From Arbacia lixula (lineage: Eukaryota > Echinodermata > Echinoidea > Arbacioida > Arbaciidae), in contig OZ022580.1 in assembly GCA_963669155.1 (NCBI GenBank), forward strand, positions 19,717,236 to 19,781,235: a stretch of 64,000 bases of DNA, in the 5' to 3' direction. A model generated the notes under the pieces. It did not search any database, was not told the DNA's origin, and worked only from the letters and a program-made list of their open reading frames with translations. A program made the translations under genes and the position numbers. Below, piece after piece: positions 32,440 to 42,769 of this stretch (position 1 is its first letter; each line of letters begins with the position of its first letter).

Positions 32440-32640
32440 GCCCCCCCCCCCCCCCCCCCCCATCCGAGGGAGAAGTGTGTTCTGCAAAGGAGTGTGGGAA
32501 GCGGTGCAGTGGCAAGGAGGAGCTCCAACGACACATGAGGGAGCTTCACCGGCGAACATTCCAGTGCAGGAAGTGTTCGTATTCCACGCCACTGTCATCC
32601 AACCTCCATCGTCACTACATCTAAGTGCAAAATGCAGGAA
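32440..32640 (+). pseudogene. C2H2 zinc-finger fragment, copy 1
   Basis: After a poly-C run the frame reads CSAKECGKRCSGKEELQRHM, RELHRRTFQCRKCSYSTPL and SSNLHRHY. This fits one C-x4-C-x12-H-x4-H finger and the cysteines and first histidine of a second. It ends at a stop soon after. A second, more decayed copy with the same upstream sequence lies at 33840-34140. Confidence 0.6.
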
Positions 32641-32680
32641 CATGTCGCCCAACCGCAATCAACTGCAGAACGAAAAGGTC

Positions 32681-32870
32681 AAGGAGAGGAGATGATGAGT
32701 CTCATTGGCATCTGCACTATTCTCTCCCTCCCCTTCTCCATGACATCAAGCAGGCTTTGGCAAGTGGCAAGAAGGATGTTACCAAGGAGTCCTCTATAAG
32801 GAAAAGGATAACACAAATCCTTTTCGACAAAAAAGGGCAATTTTGGGCAATTTTTCACAAATTTCATTGA
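32681..32870 (+). pseudogene. Duplicated coding fragment, copy 2
   Basis: Nearly identical to 32120-32330 (LHDIKQALASGKKDVTKESS, IRKRITQILFDKK). Here it directly follows the zinc-finger fragment. It again ends in the 61-1312-type repeat. Confidence 0.5.
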
Positions 32871-33068
32871 CCTTTGCCCTTTGACCTCAATCCAATCAGA
32901 ATTGACCCCTATTTTACACACTTCATTGGTTTCATGCACTACACACATGTACCAAGTTTGAAGCAAATCTGGTTAACGGTTCTCAAGATATTGCCTAAAA
33001 GGATTCGGGACGGACGTATGGACAACCCAAAAACATAATGCCTCCGGCCACTTCATGGCGGAGGCATA
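32866..33068. repeat. Inverted partial copy of the 61-1312 repeat family
   Basis: GGTTCTCAAGATATTGCCTA, AGGATTCGGGACGGACG and the end ATGCCTCCGG...GGCGGAGGCAT are the complement of bases 61-240. Confidence 0.75.
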
Positions 33069-33069
33069 A

Positions 33070-33760
33070 AAAACGCCTGTTCTGGTAGAACATGGGGGGA
33101 ATGCGCAACTCGACAAAGCATGGGTTCCCTCGATTATGGACTGCATGGGATACCCCAAGAGAAAGGGAACCAAAGGAGTGAAAAGTCGCCCAGATGATCT
33201 CCAGGAATTGTGTTGGATGTATTTCCGTCGTATCAGACGTCGAATTCGAAAGTACGATACCAGATGAACTGATCATTAATTGGGATCAGACGGGGGTAGA
33301 TGTGGTGCCTGCTAACAACTGGACTATGCATATGCGAAAAGAAAAGCAAGTGCCCATAAAGGCTATTGATGATAAGAGACAATATACCGCTTTACTGGTA
33401 TGCACCCTAGCTGGGGATTCTCTACCACCGCAGATTTTGTATCAAGGGAAGACAGAGCAGTTTCACACCCGGAGTGTAGCATTGCCAGATGACTGGGACA
33501 TTTGACACTCTGAGAGTCATTGGTCAACCAGCGATACCATGATCAGATACCGGGATATGAGCGGGAAAAACAGAACTATGGTGGTTGAGCGAAAAACAGC
33601 TGGTACTATGGCAAAGGCCTATTTGTCATATAGACCTGAAAGAGATGTATCACTGCTTGGGATGCAACCTTGGGATGCAGAAATGCTGAGTGACTTCTCC
33701 AATGGTTTTATCCCTGTGACACACAAGAAGACCATACACCCATGCTCTCTAACTTAGATG
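33070..33760 (+). pseudogene. pogo-like (DDE_1) transposase remnant
   Basis: Starting KTPVLVEHGG, then KRKGTKGVKSRP, the sequence passes into a DDE_1 core: IPDELIINWDQTG, VPANNWTMHMRKEKQVPIKA, DDKRQYTALLVCTLAGDSLP, PQILYQGKT and DDWDI followed by a stop and SESHW. The first Asp of the triad is in NWDQTG. The frame changes near 33180-33240 and stops after DDWDI. The part after 33540 (MSGKNRTMVVERK...) no longer follows the family. It is a dead Tc1/mariner-superfamily copy, probably truncated at its 5' end by the repeat. Confidence 0.7.
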
Positions 33761-33939
33761 AGCCTCACTTCATGTCACTAATATTCTTGACCCTCAACTC
33801 TCTATTGTAGACGAGGCATCACAGACGGCTGAACCTAGGCACCGGTACCCAAGAAGAAAACAAAATAAGCCACAATATCTTGACCAATATGACACAAACT
33901 AATGTTTGTTCCATTCTATTATCCCAGATAATAGCCCCC

Positions 33940-35878
33940 CCCCCCCCCCCCCGAGGGAGAAGTGTGTTCTGCAAAGGAGTGTGGGAGGTGGTGCACTGGC
34001 AAGGAGGAGCTCCGATGACACCTGAGGTAGTGTCACCGGCAAACATTCCATTGCAGGAAGTGTTCGTATTCCACGCCATGGTAATCCAACCTCCATCGTC
34101 ACTACCGTTACATCTCAGTGCAAAATGAAGGAACATGTCGCCCAACCACAATCAACTGTAAAACGAAAAGGTCGTGGTCGAGGATGAGGAGGGCAAGGGC
34201 GGGGACGAGGACGAGGTTCAGGAAGGGGTGCAGATGATGGGGAAGGAGAGAGACTGGAAGGAGAAGGGCAAGGACGTAGAGCAGCCCTGGGACGTGGTCG
34301 AGGACGTGGTCGCGGACAAGTACGTGGAAGAATAGCAGCAGAAGAACGGGCTCATCAGCTTCGTGATATTAGAGAATCAAGGAGGAATCGGCTTAGAGTA
34401 AAATATTTTCAGAACGTTTTAATTTTTTGAATACTGCGAACCATGTGCTCTTTCGTATGTACCTCAGCATATAAAGAAATATACAAGAATAATAAAATCA
34501 AATTTCTACTCCATCTTTTTTGGTAAGGTCGCCGCCTAGGTTTCTAAATAATTTATAATACATGTATACCTTTTTATCACAAAGAAAAACCTTTACATTG
34601 GCACACTCTTCCGCGGTATGGCAGGGAAATATGGTGAAAGTTGTAGAGTCATACCAGCTCTTCTACTAGCTACTTCTACTACGAATAAAACTAGCAATAT
34701 GCCACAGAGATGATGAGAAAAATGGATGGAGAAATAATGGAGTAGGATAAAGGATTAAATAAGAAAGCGAAGAGCAGAGAAAAAATCTACATGTAATACA
34801 GTGAGTTATTTGCAGGGTGCAGTTGACAGTATTGTCTCACATAGATTTCTCCTTTATTGTTCTCTATTTGAATTCAGGAGGATATTCAAGCATTAGGGGA
34901 ACAGGGTGCAAGAGACCTTCTCCTACAGGTGGCAGAGCGCGAGCGCGGGATCATTTTAGATGTTATGGCTGCTGCCGCATCCCAACCGCCGCAGCACACA
35001 CCGGGTCGTGTGCCTGACCTGTTTTGGTGCACATGTAACAACTGCATCGAGATGCCCACCGACGACGAGCGCCTGTGTTGTGGATTCGGGCCAATGGAAT
35101 GCACATTGCGTCATCCAGTAAGATATTTAAAATCATCTCATATATTCAAGTTGAACTTCTTGCAATCTTGAATATTACAATATCATGTAAATGAAGTTTC
35201 AACTTGGACTTTGTGTAATGCTCTAAAAACACTACAAAAACAATTTTACATAGATGTGTCACGAAAAAAAAGATTAAAACTATATTTCACATGAAAATAA
35301 AGTTAACCCCCCATAAATTATCTCTATGCTGTGATTTATGTACTACCAATTGAGCCACACATCAACTTAAAAATATGATGAATTCCCCCCCCCACCCCCC
35401 ACCCCTCATTCCACCCCCCTCCTTCACAAAAATAGAGATAAAGAACTCCCAGGTTCGGTGCTTTTTCACCATGGGTCAATGTATTGGGGCGCATTAGCAA
35501 GAAAAATCACTATTAGGATCCATTTATGTCGAGTAACAGCTAACTATAAACTAATTGTAAAATGCAATGGTATTTTCTCACCCTTTCCCTTCTGGCAGAC
35601 AATTCAAAACATCATGGATCCGGCGTAAATCGGGTTACAGAAGGCCCTTTGGAGAGTGCTGCTCATACAGGATGCCCCAGCAGAGGAGCCTGGACTTCAC
35701 AAGCGATGCAGGCACACAGCATACCAGTGCTTTTGTCCAATGGGAATTTGGCAGCTTGGGTAGCTTGGGTGCAGGAAATAGGAGGGTAATCCCAAGCTGC
35801 ATGGTGACACGCATTCGTGGGGACTTCTCAAGCCCAAACGGTCAATACACCGGCTACAGGCCAGGACGCTTTGCATGA
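33940..35878 (+). pseudogene. Decayed gene: zinc-finger remnant, Arg/Gly-rich segment and P2X7 C-terminal-type domain
   Basis: Three exon-like blocks. About 33940-34398 holds a decayed copy of the C2H2 block, then RGRGRGQVRGRIAAEERAHQ and a GT donor. The exon 34878-35117 (240 nt, phase 0, AATTCAG acceptor, CCAGTAAG donor) encodes 80 residues with PDLFWCTCNNCIEMPTDDE followed by RLCCGFGPMEC, the W-C-x-C-x2-C...E-x-x-CC pattern of the P2X7 receptor intracellular zinc-binding domain. 35597-35878 has NRRVIPSCMVTRIRGDF then SSPNGQYTGYRPGRF, the end of that domain family. The first and third blocks contain stops or frameshifts. Many invertebrates carry non-receptor proteins with this domain; no channel part is seen here. 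Confidence 0.6.
34878..35117 (+). CDS. P2X7 C-terminal-type cysteine exon, copy A (intact)
   Basis: An open 80-codon exon with good splice sites on both sides. It starts EDIQALGEQGARDLLLQVAE and ends ECTLRHP. The cysteine cluster is complete. Four further copies (36630, 37443, 39078, 42316) lie downstream, each embedded among piggyBac-like fragments. Function is unknown; in P2X7 this region binds zinc and guanine nucleotides. Confidence 0.6.
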
Positions 35879-35934
35879 ACTTTTTTTAGTTTCTATTTTT
35901 TCTTTTAGTTTTTGTCTCGTCTGAACAAAATTTG

Positions 35935-36200
35935 GCAAAGACCTCGTAATCACGTTTACCAACGTAGCACCCCTCATACCTGTACAGTCAAAGTCAGTTA
36001 TGGAGAGAAATCAGATTGATCTTGTGGACATGCACAGCTTTACTGATTATTGCCATGACAAAAACAAATATAAATATGTTTTGGCAGTTAAGGACATTTT
36101 TAGTCGTTTCCTGATGTTACCAAGCCCTTCAGAGCAAGAGAGCAGAGGATGTTGCAGAGCATCTGGAAACCATATACCAGAGGGTTGACCCACTACCAAA
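35935..36200 (+). mobile_element. Fossil retroviral-type integrase core fragment
   Basis: NQIDLVDMHSFTDYC followed by KYKYVLAVKDIFSRF resembles the start of an rve-type integrase catalytic core. A longer related piece is at 42770-43180, and the preceding domain occurs separately at 39380-39670. It is broken and partial. It derives from a gypsy-like or Ginger-like element; age probably old. Confidence 0.5.
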
Positions 36201-36289
36201 CAGGTTGTGTGTCGCATACAAATGTCTCTTAAGACTGGTTCTGTGTGTCCAGGTGTGATACCATGGAAGGAGAACTCAAGCAATTTATT

Positions 36290-36535
36290 GACTGAACCTT
36301 AGGTTTACAAGGCAATAGATAAGTTTGTCACAAGATGCAGAAGCAAGGCCAAAGAGTGCGACTTTGACACGGGTGAACTAGACAAATGGATTCTGGAGCT
36401 CATCTAAGCATCCACACAGATAGCATTCCAGAAGAACCTTCTTGACTATGCTTAGAGCTTCAAGAACGACAAGCTGTCAGAAAGGCGTCAAAGATACAAG
36501 ACAAGACGTGGCTACCAGCACAAGTCTCTTGAAAA
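36290..36535 (+). mobile_element. Fossil gag-like fragment
   Basis: Coding traces such as FVTRCRSKAKECDFDTGELD and AFQKNLL resemble the gag region of gypsy-type retroelements found in marine invertebrates. A shorter related piece lies at 37683-37760. It is broken, with a few interruptions. Confidence 0.4.
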
Positions 36536-36629
36536 AATCTACATGTAATGCAGTGAGTTATTTGCGGCGTGCAGTTGACAGTATTGTCTCACATAGATTT
36601 CTCTTTTATTGTTCTCTATTTGAATTCAG

Positions 36630-36755
36630 GAGGATATTCAAGCGTTAAGGGAACAGGGTGCAAGGGACCATCTCCTACAGGGGGCAGAGCACGACCCCGG
36701 AATCATTTTGGACGTTATGGCTGCCGCCGCACCCCAACCGCCGTAGCACGCACCG
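36630..36755 (+). pseudogene. P2X7-type exon, copy B (5' half only)
   Basis: The same acceptor and exon start as 34878, preceded by the same intron sequence (CTACATGTAATGCAGTGAG). It breaks off before the cysteine cluster, exactly where piggyBac-like sequence begins. Confidence 0.65.
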
Positions 36756-37272
36756 GTACAAACAGTACAACCCCATGAAGCCACTCAAAAGGGGGTATAA
36801 ACTCTGGACAATGGCAGACAACAGTGGTTACATGGGGCACATTCATGTGTACCAAGGTAAAGGCAAAGATGGAGCTGAAGGTGAGACCTTTCCAGAAGCT
36901 TACGGTCTGGGAGAGGAGGTCGTCCACTCGTTGACCCACCCCCTAGCCTGAACGCACTACGAAATGTACTTTGACAATTACTTTTCTTCTGTGCCTCTGA
37001 TGGAGAATCTCAAGGAGGATGGGATACTAGCTTGTGGAACAATCCGTTCCAACAGAAAACACCATCCCGCCCTTGCACCAGACAAGGACCTGAAAGAAAA
37101 GGGGACAATATGACCACTGGGTAAGCAACAAGGACATCATCTCATTCAAGTGGAAGGACAAGGCCATCATCTACTGCTTACTGCTTTTGAAAGTGGGTCA
37201 CCGAGGCAGCACAAAGGCAGCCCAGTCACTCAGTAAGAAGTGGGTGAAAGTAAACAGCCGCCTCCGTTAGTG
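36756..37272 (+). pseudogene. piggyBac-like transposase fragment, copy 1
   Basis: Begins at YNPMKPLKRGYKLWTMADNS and runs through GHIHVYQGKGKDGAEGETF, a TGA at 36949-36951, YFDNYFSSVPLMENLKEDG, LACGTIRSNRK, ending near SKKWVKVN. These match the DDE_Tnp_1_7 (piggyBac) core. The N-terminal part is missing and a later frameshift interrupts the frame. Confidence 0.75.
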
Positions 37273-37442
37273 GCCACAAAAAAAATATTGATGGAGAAAC
37301 AATGGTGTAGGATAAAGGATTAAATAAGGAAGTGAAGAGCCGAGAAAAAATCTACATGTAATACAGTGAGTTATTTGCAGCGTGCAGTTGACAGTATTGT
37401 CTCACATAGATTTCTCTTTTATTGTTCTCTATTTGAATTCAG

Positions 37443-37682
37443 GAGGATATTCAAGCGTTAGGGGAACAGGGTGCAAGAGACCATCTCCTACAGGTGGCAG
37501 AGCGTGAGCCCGGAATCATTTCAGATGTTATGGCTGCCGATGCACCCCAACCGCCGCAGCACACACCGGGCCGTGCACCCGACCTGTTTTGGTGCACCTG
37601 TAATAACTGCGTCGAGATGCCAACCGACGACGAGCGCCTGTGTTGTGGATTTGGGCCAATGGAATGCACATCACGTCATCCA
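37443..37682 (+). pseudogene. P2X7-type exon, copy C (open, 240 nt)
   Basis: Same length and frame as copy A, reading PDLFWCTCNNCVEMPTDDER. The 3' splice donor GTAAG is replaced by GTTGAC where the following fragment joins, so normal splicing is doubtful. Confidence 0.6.
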
Positions 37683-37815
37683 GTTGACTATGCTTAGAGG
37701 TTCAAGAACGAAAAGCTGTCAGAAGAGCGTCAAAGATACAAGACAAGACGTGGCTACTAGCACAAGTGTCTTTGAGTCCGCCATATCAAGTGCTATACTA
37801 ATCACTACCACTGCA

Positions 37816-38320
37816 GAAAATGAAAAGGCAGAGTGTTGACAAGAGCATGATCTTGTTCAAAGGTTGCTCAACCCTCAAGCAGTACAACCCCATGAAGCCA
37901 ATCAAGAGGGGTATAAACTCTGGACAAGGGCAGACAACAGTGGTTACATTGGGCACATCCATGTGTACCAAGGTAAAGGCAAAGATGGAGCTGAAGGTGA
38001 GACCTTTCCAGAAGATTACGGTCTGGGAGAGAAGGTCATCCACTCTTTGACCCACCCCCTCACCTGAACGCACTACGATGTGTACTTTAACAATGACTTT
38101 TCTTCTGTGCCTCTGATGGAGAATCTCAAGGAGGATTTGATACTAGCTTGTGGAACAATCTGTTCCAACAGAAAACACCATCTTGCCCTTGCACCAGACA
38201 AGGACCTGAAAGAAAGGGGACAATATGACCACCAGGTAAGTGACAAGGACATCACCGCATTCAAGTGGCAGTTTTACTTCACCGCACACGAGCTCGATTC
38301 ACTGCAGCTTGCCTGAACAC
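37816..38320 (+). pseudogene. piggyBac-like transposase, copy 2 (first half of dimer I)
   Basis: From the RQSVDKSMILFKG region onward, with MILFKGCSTLKQYNP, TGA at 38065-38067, VYFNNDFSSVPLMENL, and an alternative end TAFKWQFYFTAHELDSLQLA then stop. The same alternative end recurs in copy 4. It lacks the N-terminal region. Confidence 0.75.
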
Positions 38321-38323
38321 TCG

Positions 38324-39077
38324 GTCACTATTGGTGCTTAGATCAAGATCTCCATGTGGCCATCGTCGTACAAACAATGCCAAGTAACCAATATGCTGAT
38401 ATTCTCTCCAACCTCCACTGTAACAATAACCTGGCAATGCCGACTGATAATACTGATCACCTCTACAAGCTGCGACCTCTGATGGATGGATACAATGAAC
38501 GATTTGCATACCTGTATCACATGGGGAGAAGGCAAAGTGTTGACAAGAGCATGATCTTGTTCAAAGGTCGCTCCACCCTCAAACAGTACAACCCCATGAA
38601 GCCAATCAAGATGGGGTATAAACTCTGGACAAGGGCAGATAACAGTGGTTACATTGGGCACATCCACGTGTACCAAGGTAAAGGCAAAGATGGAGCTGAA
38701 GGTGAGACCTTTCCAGAAGCTTACAGTCTGGGAGAGGAGGTCGTCCACTCGTTGACCCACCCCCTCGCCTGAACGCACTACGAAATGTACTTTGACAATT
38801 ACTTTTCTTCTGTGCCTCTGATAGAGAATCTCAGGGAGGAAGAGATACTAGCTTGTGGAACAATCCGTTCCAACAGAAAACACCATCCCGCCCTTGCACC
38901 AGACAAGGACCTGAAAGAAAGGGGACAATATGACCACCGGGTAAGCGACAAGGACATCACCGCATTCAAGTGGAAGGCCAAGGCGATCATCTAGTGTTTG
39001 CTGCTTTTGAAAGTGGGTCACCGAGGCAGCACAAAGGCAGCCCCGTCGCTCAGTAAGAAGTGGGTGAAAGTAAACAG
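38324..39077 (+). pseudogene. piggyBac-like transposase, copy 3 (second half of dimer I)
   Basis: Starts at YWCLDQDLHVAIVVQTMPSN, then DHLYKLRPLMDGYNERFAYL, SVDKSMILFKGRSTLKQYNP, RADNSGYIGHIHVYQGK, TGA at 38770-38772, YFDNYFSSVPLIENL and the SKKWVKVN end. The three catalytic aspartate positions (SVDKS, RADNS, YFDNY) are kept. The P2X7-type exon copy D follows without a gap. Confidence 0.8.
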
Positions 39078-39314
39078 GTGGCAGAGCGTGAGCCCGGAAT
39101 CATTTTGGACATTATGGCTGCCGATGCACCCCAACCGCCGCAGCACACACCGGGCCGTGCACCTGACCTGTTCTGGTGCACCTGTAATAACTGCATCGAG
39201 ATGCCCACCGACGACGAGCACCTGTGTTGTGGATTCGGGCCAATGGAATGCACATTGCGTCATCCAGTAAGATATTTAAAGTCATCTCATGTATTCAAGT
39301 TGAACTTCTTGCAA
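39078..39314 (+). pseudogene. P2X7-type exon, copy D, with part of the 3' intron
   Basis: Joins directly onto the piggyBac end and keeps the cysteine cluster (WCTCNNCIEMPTDDEHLCCG) and the CCAGTAAG donor. It also keeps 47 bp of the original intron before piggyBac-tail sequence resumes. The exon start is missing. Confidence 0.65.
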
Positions 39315-39379
39315 AGGCAGCCAAGTCGCTCAGTAAGAAGTGGGTGAAAGTAAACAGGTATCTCCATCAGTGGCCACAA

Positions 39380-39670
39380 ATGCAAATTTAGACTATGTAT
39401 AACCCTGTGATTGGCTGAGAGGAAGAGAGAATAGTTACTCCTGGTGATAATGGGACATCCAGAATTCTTGTATATCAGGATGAAATGGATAAGATTCTCT
39501 CCAAGTACTATATTGAAACAAAGGGAGACGGTGCTCCTAAACAAGAGACACACTTAGAGAAACTGTTTGTAGGCTTGAACAGGAAGTTGATTCAAAATTG
39601 GTTGAACCAAAGAGAGTCCGTCCAGCAGAAAAAGCCCTTGTTTACCAACGTAGCACCCCTTTTGCTTTAT
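39380..39670 (+). mobile_element. Fossil integrase-type fragment, upstream domain
   Basis: SKYYIETKGDGAPKQETHLE followed by KLFVGLNRKLIQNWLNQ resembles the segment before an rve integrase core. The same sequence precedes the core at 42770-43180. It is broken and partial. Confidence 0.4.
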
Positions 39671-39679
39671 ATTTAGTGA

Positions 39680-40560
39680 TTCTACCTTGTCTCTTATTAC
39701 TTGTAAATATGTACAGAATGACAATTCTGTTATCAAGGCTGGCAGTTATTCACGATTACGCCCCTGATGCATAATAAAGACAGTCTATACTTTAAGTGAT
39801 AAATTAAAGAGGTGATACTCGCCTTGGAATTAAATAGAATGACAGTTAGGCATGATGATGATGACTGTTATGACCATGGTTGTTTGTGATAGAGTAAGCT
39901 CATACCTGATGCCGGAACCGAGTATAACTTATCGTTATGTAGACAATACAACATGAATAATAGTGTATTTATATACGCAGACAGATTGAAACATTAATTG
40001 TATGCATGAATGATTTCATTACTTTTGCTTACTTTTATTTTACTAGGTCTATTTAATTACACCTTTATGGTTCAGTTTAGGACTATGTGATTGTTTATCT
40101 CTAATTATCGATATCATATATGCCCGTGTACTGTAAATGTTTATCCCTTTTTTCCTAGCTAAAACTCCGGACTCCCCCTGGCTCTCCCCTCATCGACGAC
40201 CAAGAACGACCACAAGAGAACTCATCTACACATCCGCGATAAATATATGAACGCTTTCCATGAACCGCATTGAATGATTTATATAACGGACGCTATCCAG
40301 CAAGATATCTGATCTCCGATAGCTGATATAAATTCTTATGACCGGTCTTATTCTAAGTTAAACCATTGCAACTGAATTTCCTCTGTAACTCATCTAATTA
40401 AGCTGTAATGAAGTTGTATACAGACCATTCTTGAACCAAGAATATAGAGTGGACGAGTCAAAGTTAACTATTGTGCACTTCTTTGTTTATTCTGTCGTGT
40501 GAGTGAACTTATTTAATCAAAACATGAACGTGGTGTTACACTTGTAAGTAAAAAAAAATA
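39680..40560. other. Spacer inside the mosaic; no gene recognised
   Basis: AT-rich sequence. A stretch from about 39728 (TGTTATCAAGG) to 40538 (GGTGTTACA) could be an LTR remnant because of its TG...CA ends, but no second copy is visible, so this is a weak suggestion. Confidence 0.3.
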
Positions 40561-40649
40561 TAGAGTTTTTGTCATGTGATCAGTGTGAGTGCAAAAACAT
40601 CTCATACACACAAACATCACACACAGACACACACTACACCACCAGAAAA

Positions 40650-41413
40650 CTCTTCAAGCTGTTAGGATTCATTGCAATCAATTTCTTCATAGGGTACCAT
40701 CATCTCCCATCTTGGAGAGACTATTGGTGCTTAGCTCAAGATCGTCATGTGGCCATCGTCGCACAAACAATGCCAAGTAACCAATATGCTGATATTCTCC
40801 CCAACCTCCACTGTAACAATAACCTGGCAATGCCGACTGACAATACTGATCACCTCTACAAGCTGCAACCTCTGATGGATGGATTCAATGAACGATTTGC
40901 ATACCTCTATCACATGGGGAGAAGGCAAAGTGTTGACAAGAGCATGATCTTGTTCAAAGGTCGCTCCACCCTCAAGCAGTACAACCCCATGAAGCCAATC
41001 AAAAGGGGGTATAAACTCTGGACAAGGGCAGACAACAGTGGTTACATTGGGCACATCCACGTGTACCAAGGTAAAAGCACAGATGGAGCTGAAGGTGAGA
41101 CCTTTCCAGAAGCTTACGGTCTGGGAGAGGAGGTCGTCCACTCGTTGACCCACCCCCTTGCCTGAACGCACTACGAAATGTACTTTGACAATGACTTTTC
41201 TTCTGTGCCTCTGATGGAGAATCTCAAGGAGGATGGGATACTAGCTTGTGGAGCAATCCGTTCCAATGGAAAACACCATCCCGCCCTTGCACCAGACAGG
41301 GACCTGAAAGAAAGGGGACAATGTGACCACCAGGTAAGTGACAAGGACATCACTGCATTCAAGTGGCAGCTTTACTTCACCGCACACGAGCTCGATTCAC
41401 TGCAGCTCGCCTG
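40650..41413 (+). pseudogene. piggyBac-like transposase, copy 4 (first half of dimer II, longest 5' extent)
   Basis: Begins GFIAINFFIGYHHLPSWRDY, a typical piggyBac N-terminal core segment, then YKLQPLMDGFNERFAYLYHM, SVDKSMILFKGRSTLKQYNP, TGA at 41163-41165, YFDNDFSSVPLMENLKEDG and the alternative end HELDSLQLA then stop. About 250 codons remain. The DDD residues are present, but the shared stop splits the catalytic domain. Confidence 0.8.
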
Positions 41414-41416
41414 AAC

Positions 41417-42200
41417 ACTTGGTCACTATTGGTGCTTAGATCAAGATCTCCATGTGGCCATCGTCGCACAAACAATGCCAAGTAACCGATATGCTGATAT
41501 TCTCTCCAACCTCCACTGTAACAATAACCTGGCAATGCCGACTGACAATACTGATCACCTCTACAAGCTGTGACCTCTGATGGCTGGATTCAATGAACGA
41601 TTTGCATACCTCTATCACATGGGGAAAAGGCAGAGTGTTGAGGAAAGCATGATCTTGTTCATAGGTTGCTCCACCCTCAAGCAGTACAACCCCATGAAGC
41701 TAATCAAGATGGGTATAAACTCTGGACAAGGGCAGACAACAGTGGTTACGTTGGGCACATCCATGTGTACCAAGGTAAAGGCAAAGATGGAGCTGAAGGT
41801 GAGACCATACCAGAAGCTTACATTCTGGGCGAGGAGGTCGTCCACTCTTTGACCCCGCCCCTCGCCGGAAAGCATTACGAAGTATACTTGGACAATAACT
41901 TTTCTTCTGTGCCTCTGATGGAGAATCTCTAGGAGGATGGGATACTAGCTTGTGGAACAATCCGTTCCAACAGAAAACACCATCCCGCCATTGCACCAGA
42001 CAAGGACCTGAAAGAAAGGGGACAATATGACCACTGGGTAAGCGACAAGGACATCACCGCATTCAAGTGGAAGGACAAGGCCATCATCTAGTGTTTGCTG
42101 TTTTTGAAAGTGGGTCAGCGAGGCAGCACAAAGGCAGCCCAGTTGCTCAGTAAAAAGTGGGTGAAAGTAAACAGCCGCCTCCGTCAGTGGCCACAAAAAA
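41417..42200 (+). pseudogene. piggyBac-like transposase, copy 5 (second half of dimer II)
   Basis: Same order as copy 3. It lacks the TGA shared by copies 1-4: that site reads HPLAGKHYEVYLDNN here. It has its own stops and a frameshift (for example TGA after YKL, and a one-base loss near 41710). It ends SKKWVKVNSRLRQWP, followed by a poly-A run. Confidence 0.75.
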
Positions 42201-42315
42201 AAAAAAAAATTGATGGAGAAATAATGGTGTAGGATAAAGGATTAAATAAGAAATCGGAGAGCCAAAAAAATCTAGATGTAATACAGTGAGTTATTTGTTC
42301 TCTATTTGAATTCAG

Positions 42316-42520
42316 GAGGATATTCAAGCATCAGGGGAACAGGGTGCAAGAGACCTTCTCCTACAGGTGGCAGAGCGTGAGCCCTCAATCATTTTGGACG
42401 ATATGGCTGCCGCCGCACCCCAAACGCCGCAGCACGCACCGGGTCGCGCGCCAAACCTGTCTACGTCGAGTTGCCAACCGACGACAAGCATCTGTGTTGT
42501 GAATTAAGGCCAAAGGACAA
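42316..42520 (+). pseudogene. P2X7-type exon, copy E (decayed)
   Basis: Preceded by a shortened copy of the original intron. The start is kept, but part of the cysteine region is deleted and the end runs into piggyBac sequence. Confidence 0.55.
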
Positions 42521-42750
42521 TTGGACAATTACTTTTCTTCTGTGCCTCTGATGGAGAATCTCAAGGAGGATGGGACAATATGACCACCGGGGAAGCAACA
42601 AAGATATCACCGCATTCAAGTGGAAGGACAAGGCCATCATCTAGTGCTTACTGCTTTTAAAAGTGGGTCACCAAGGCAGCACAAAAGCAGCCCAGTCGCT
42701 CAGTAAGAAGTGGGTGAAAGTAAACAGGCGCCTCCGTCAGTGACCACAAA
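42520..42750 (+). pseudogene. piggyBac-like transposase, copy 6 (short fragment)
   Basis: Contains NYFSSVPLMENLKEDG, then an internal deletion, DITAFKWKDKAII and the SKKWVKVN end. Confidence 0.65.
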
Positions 42751-42769
42751 TGCAAATTAAGACTATGTA

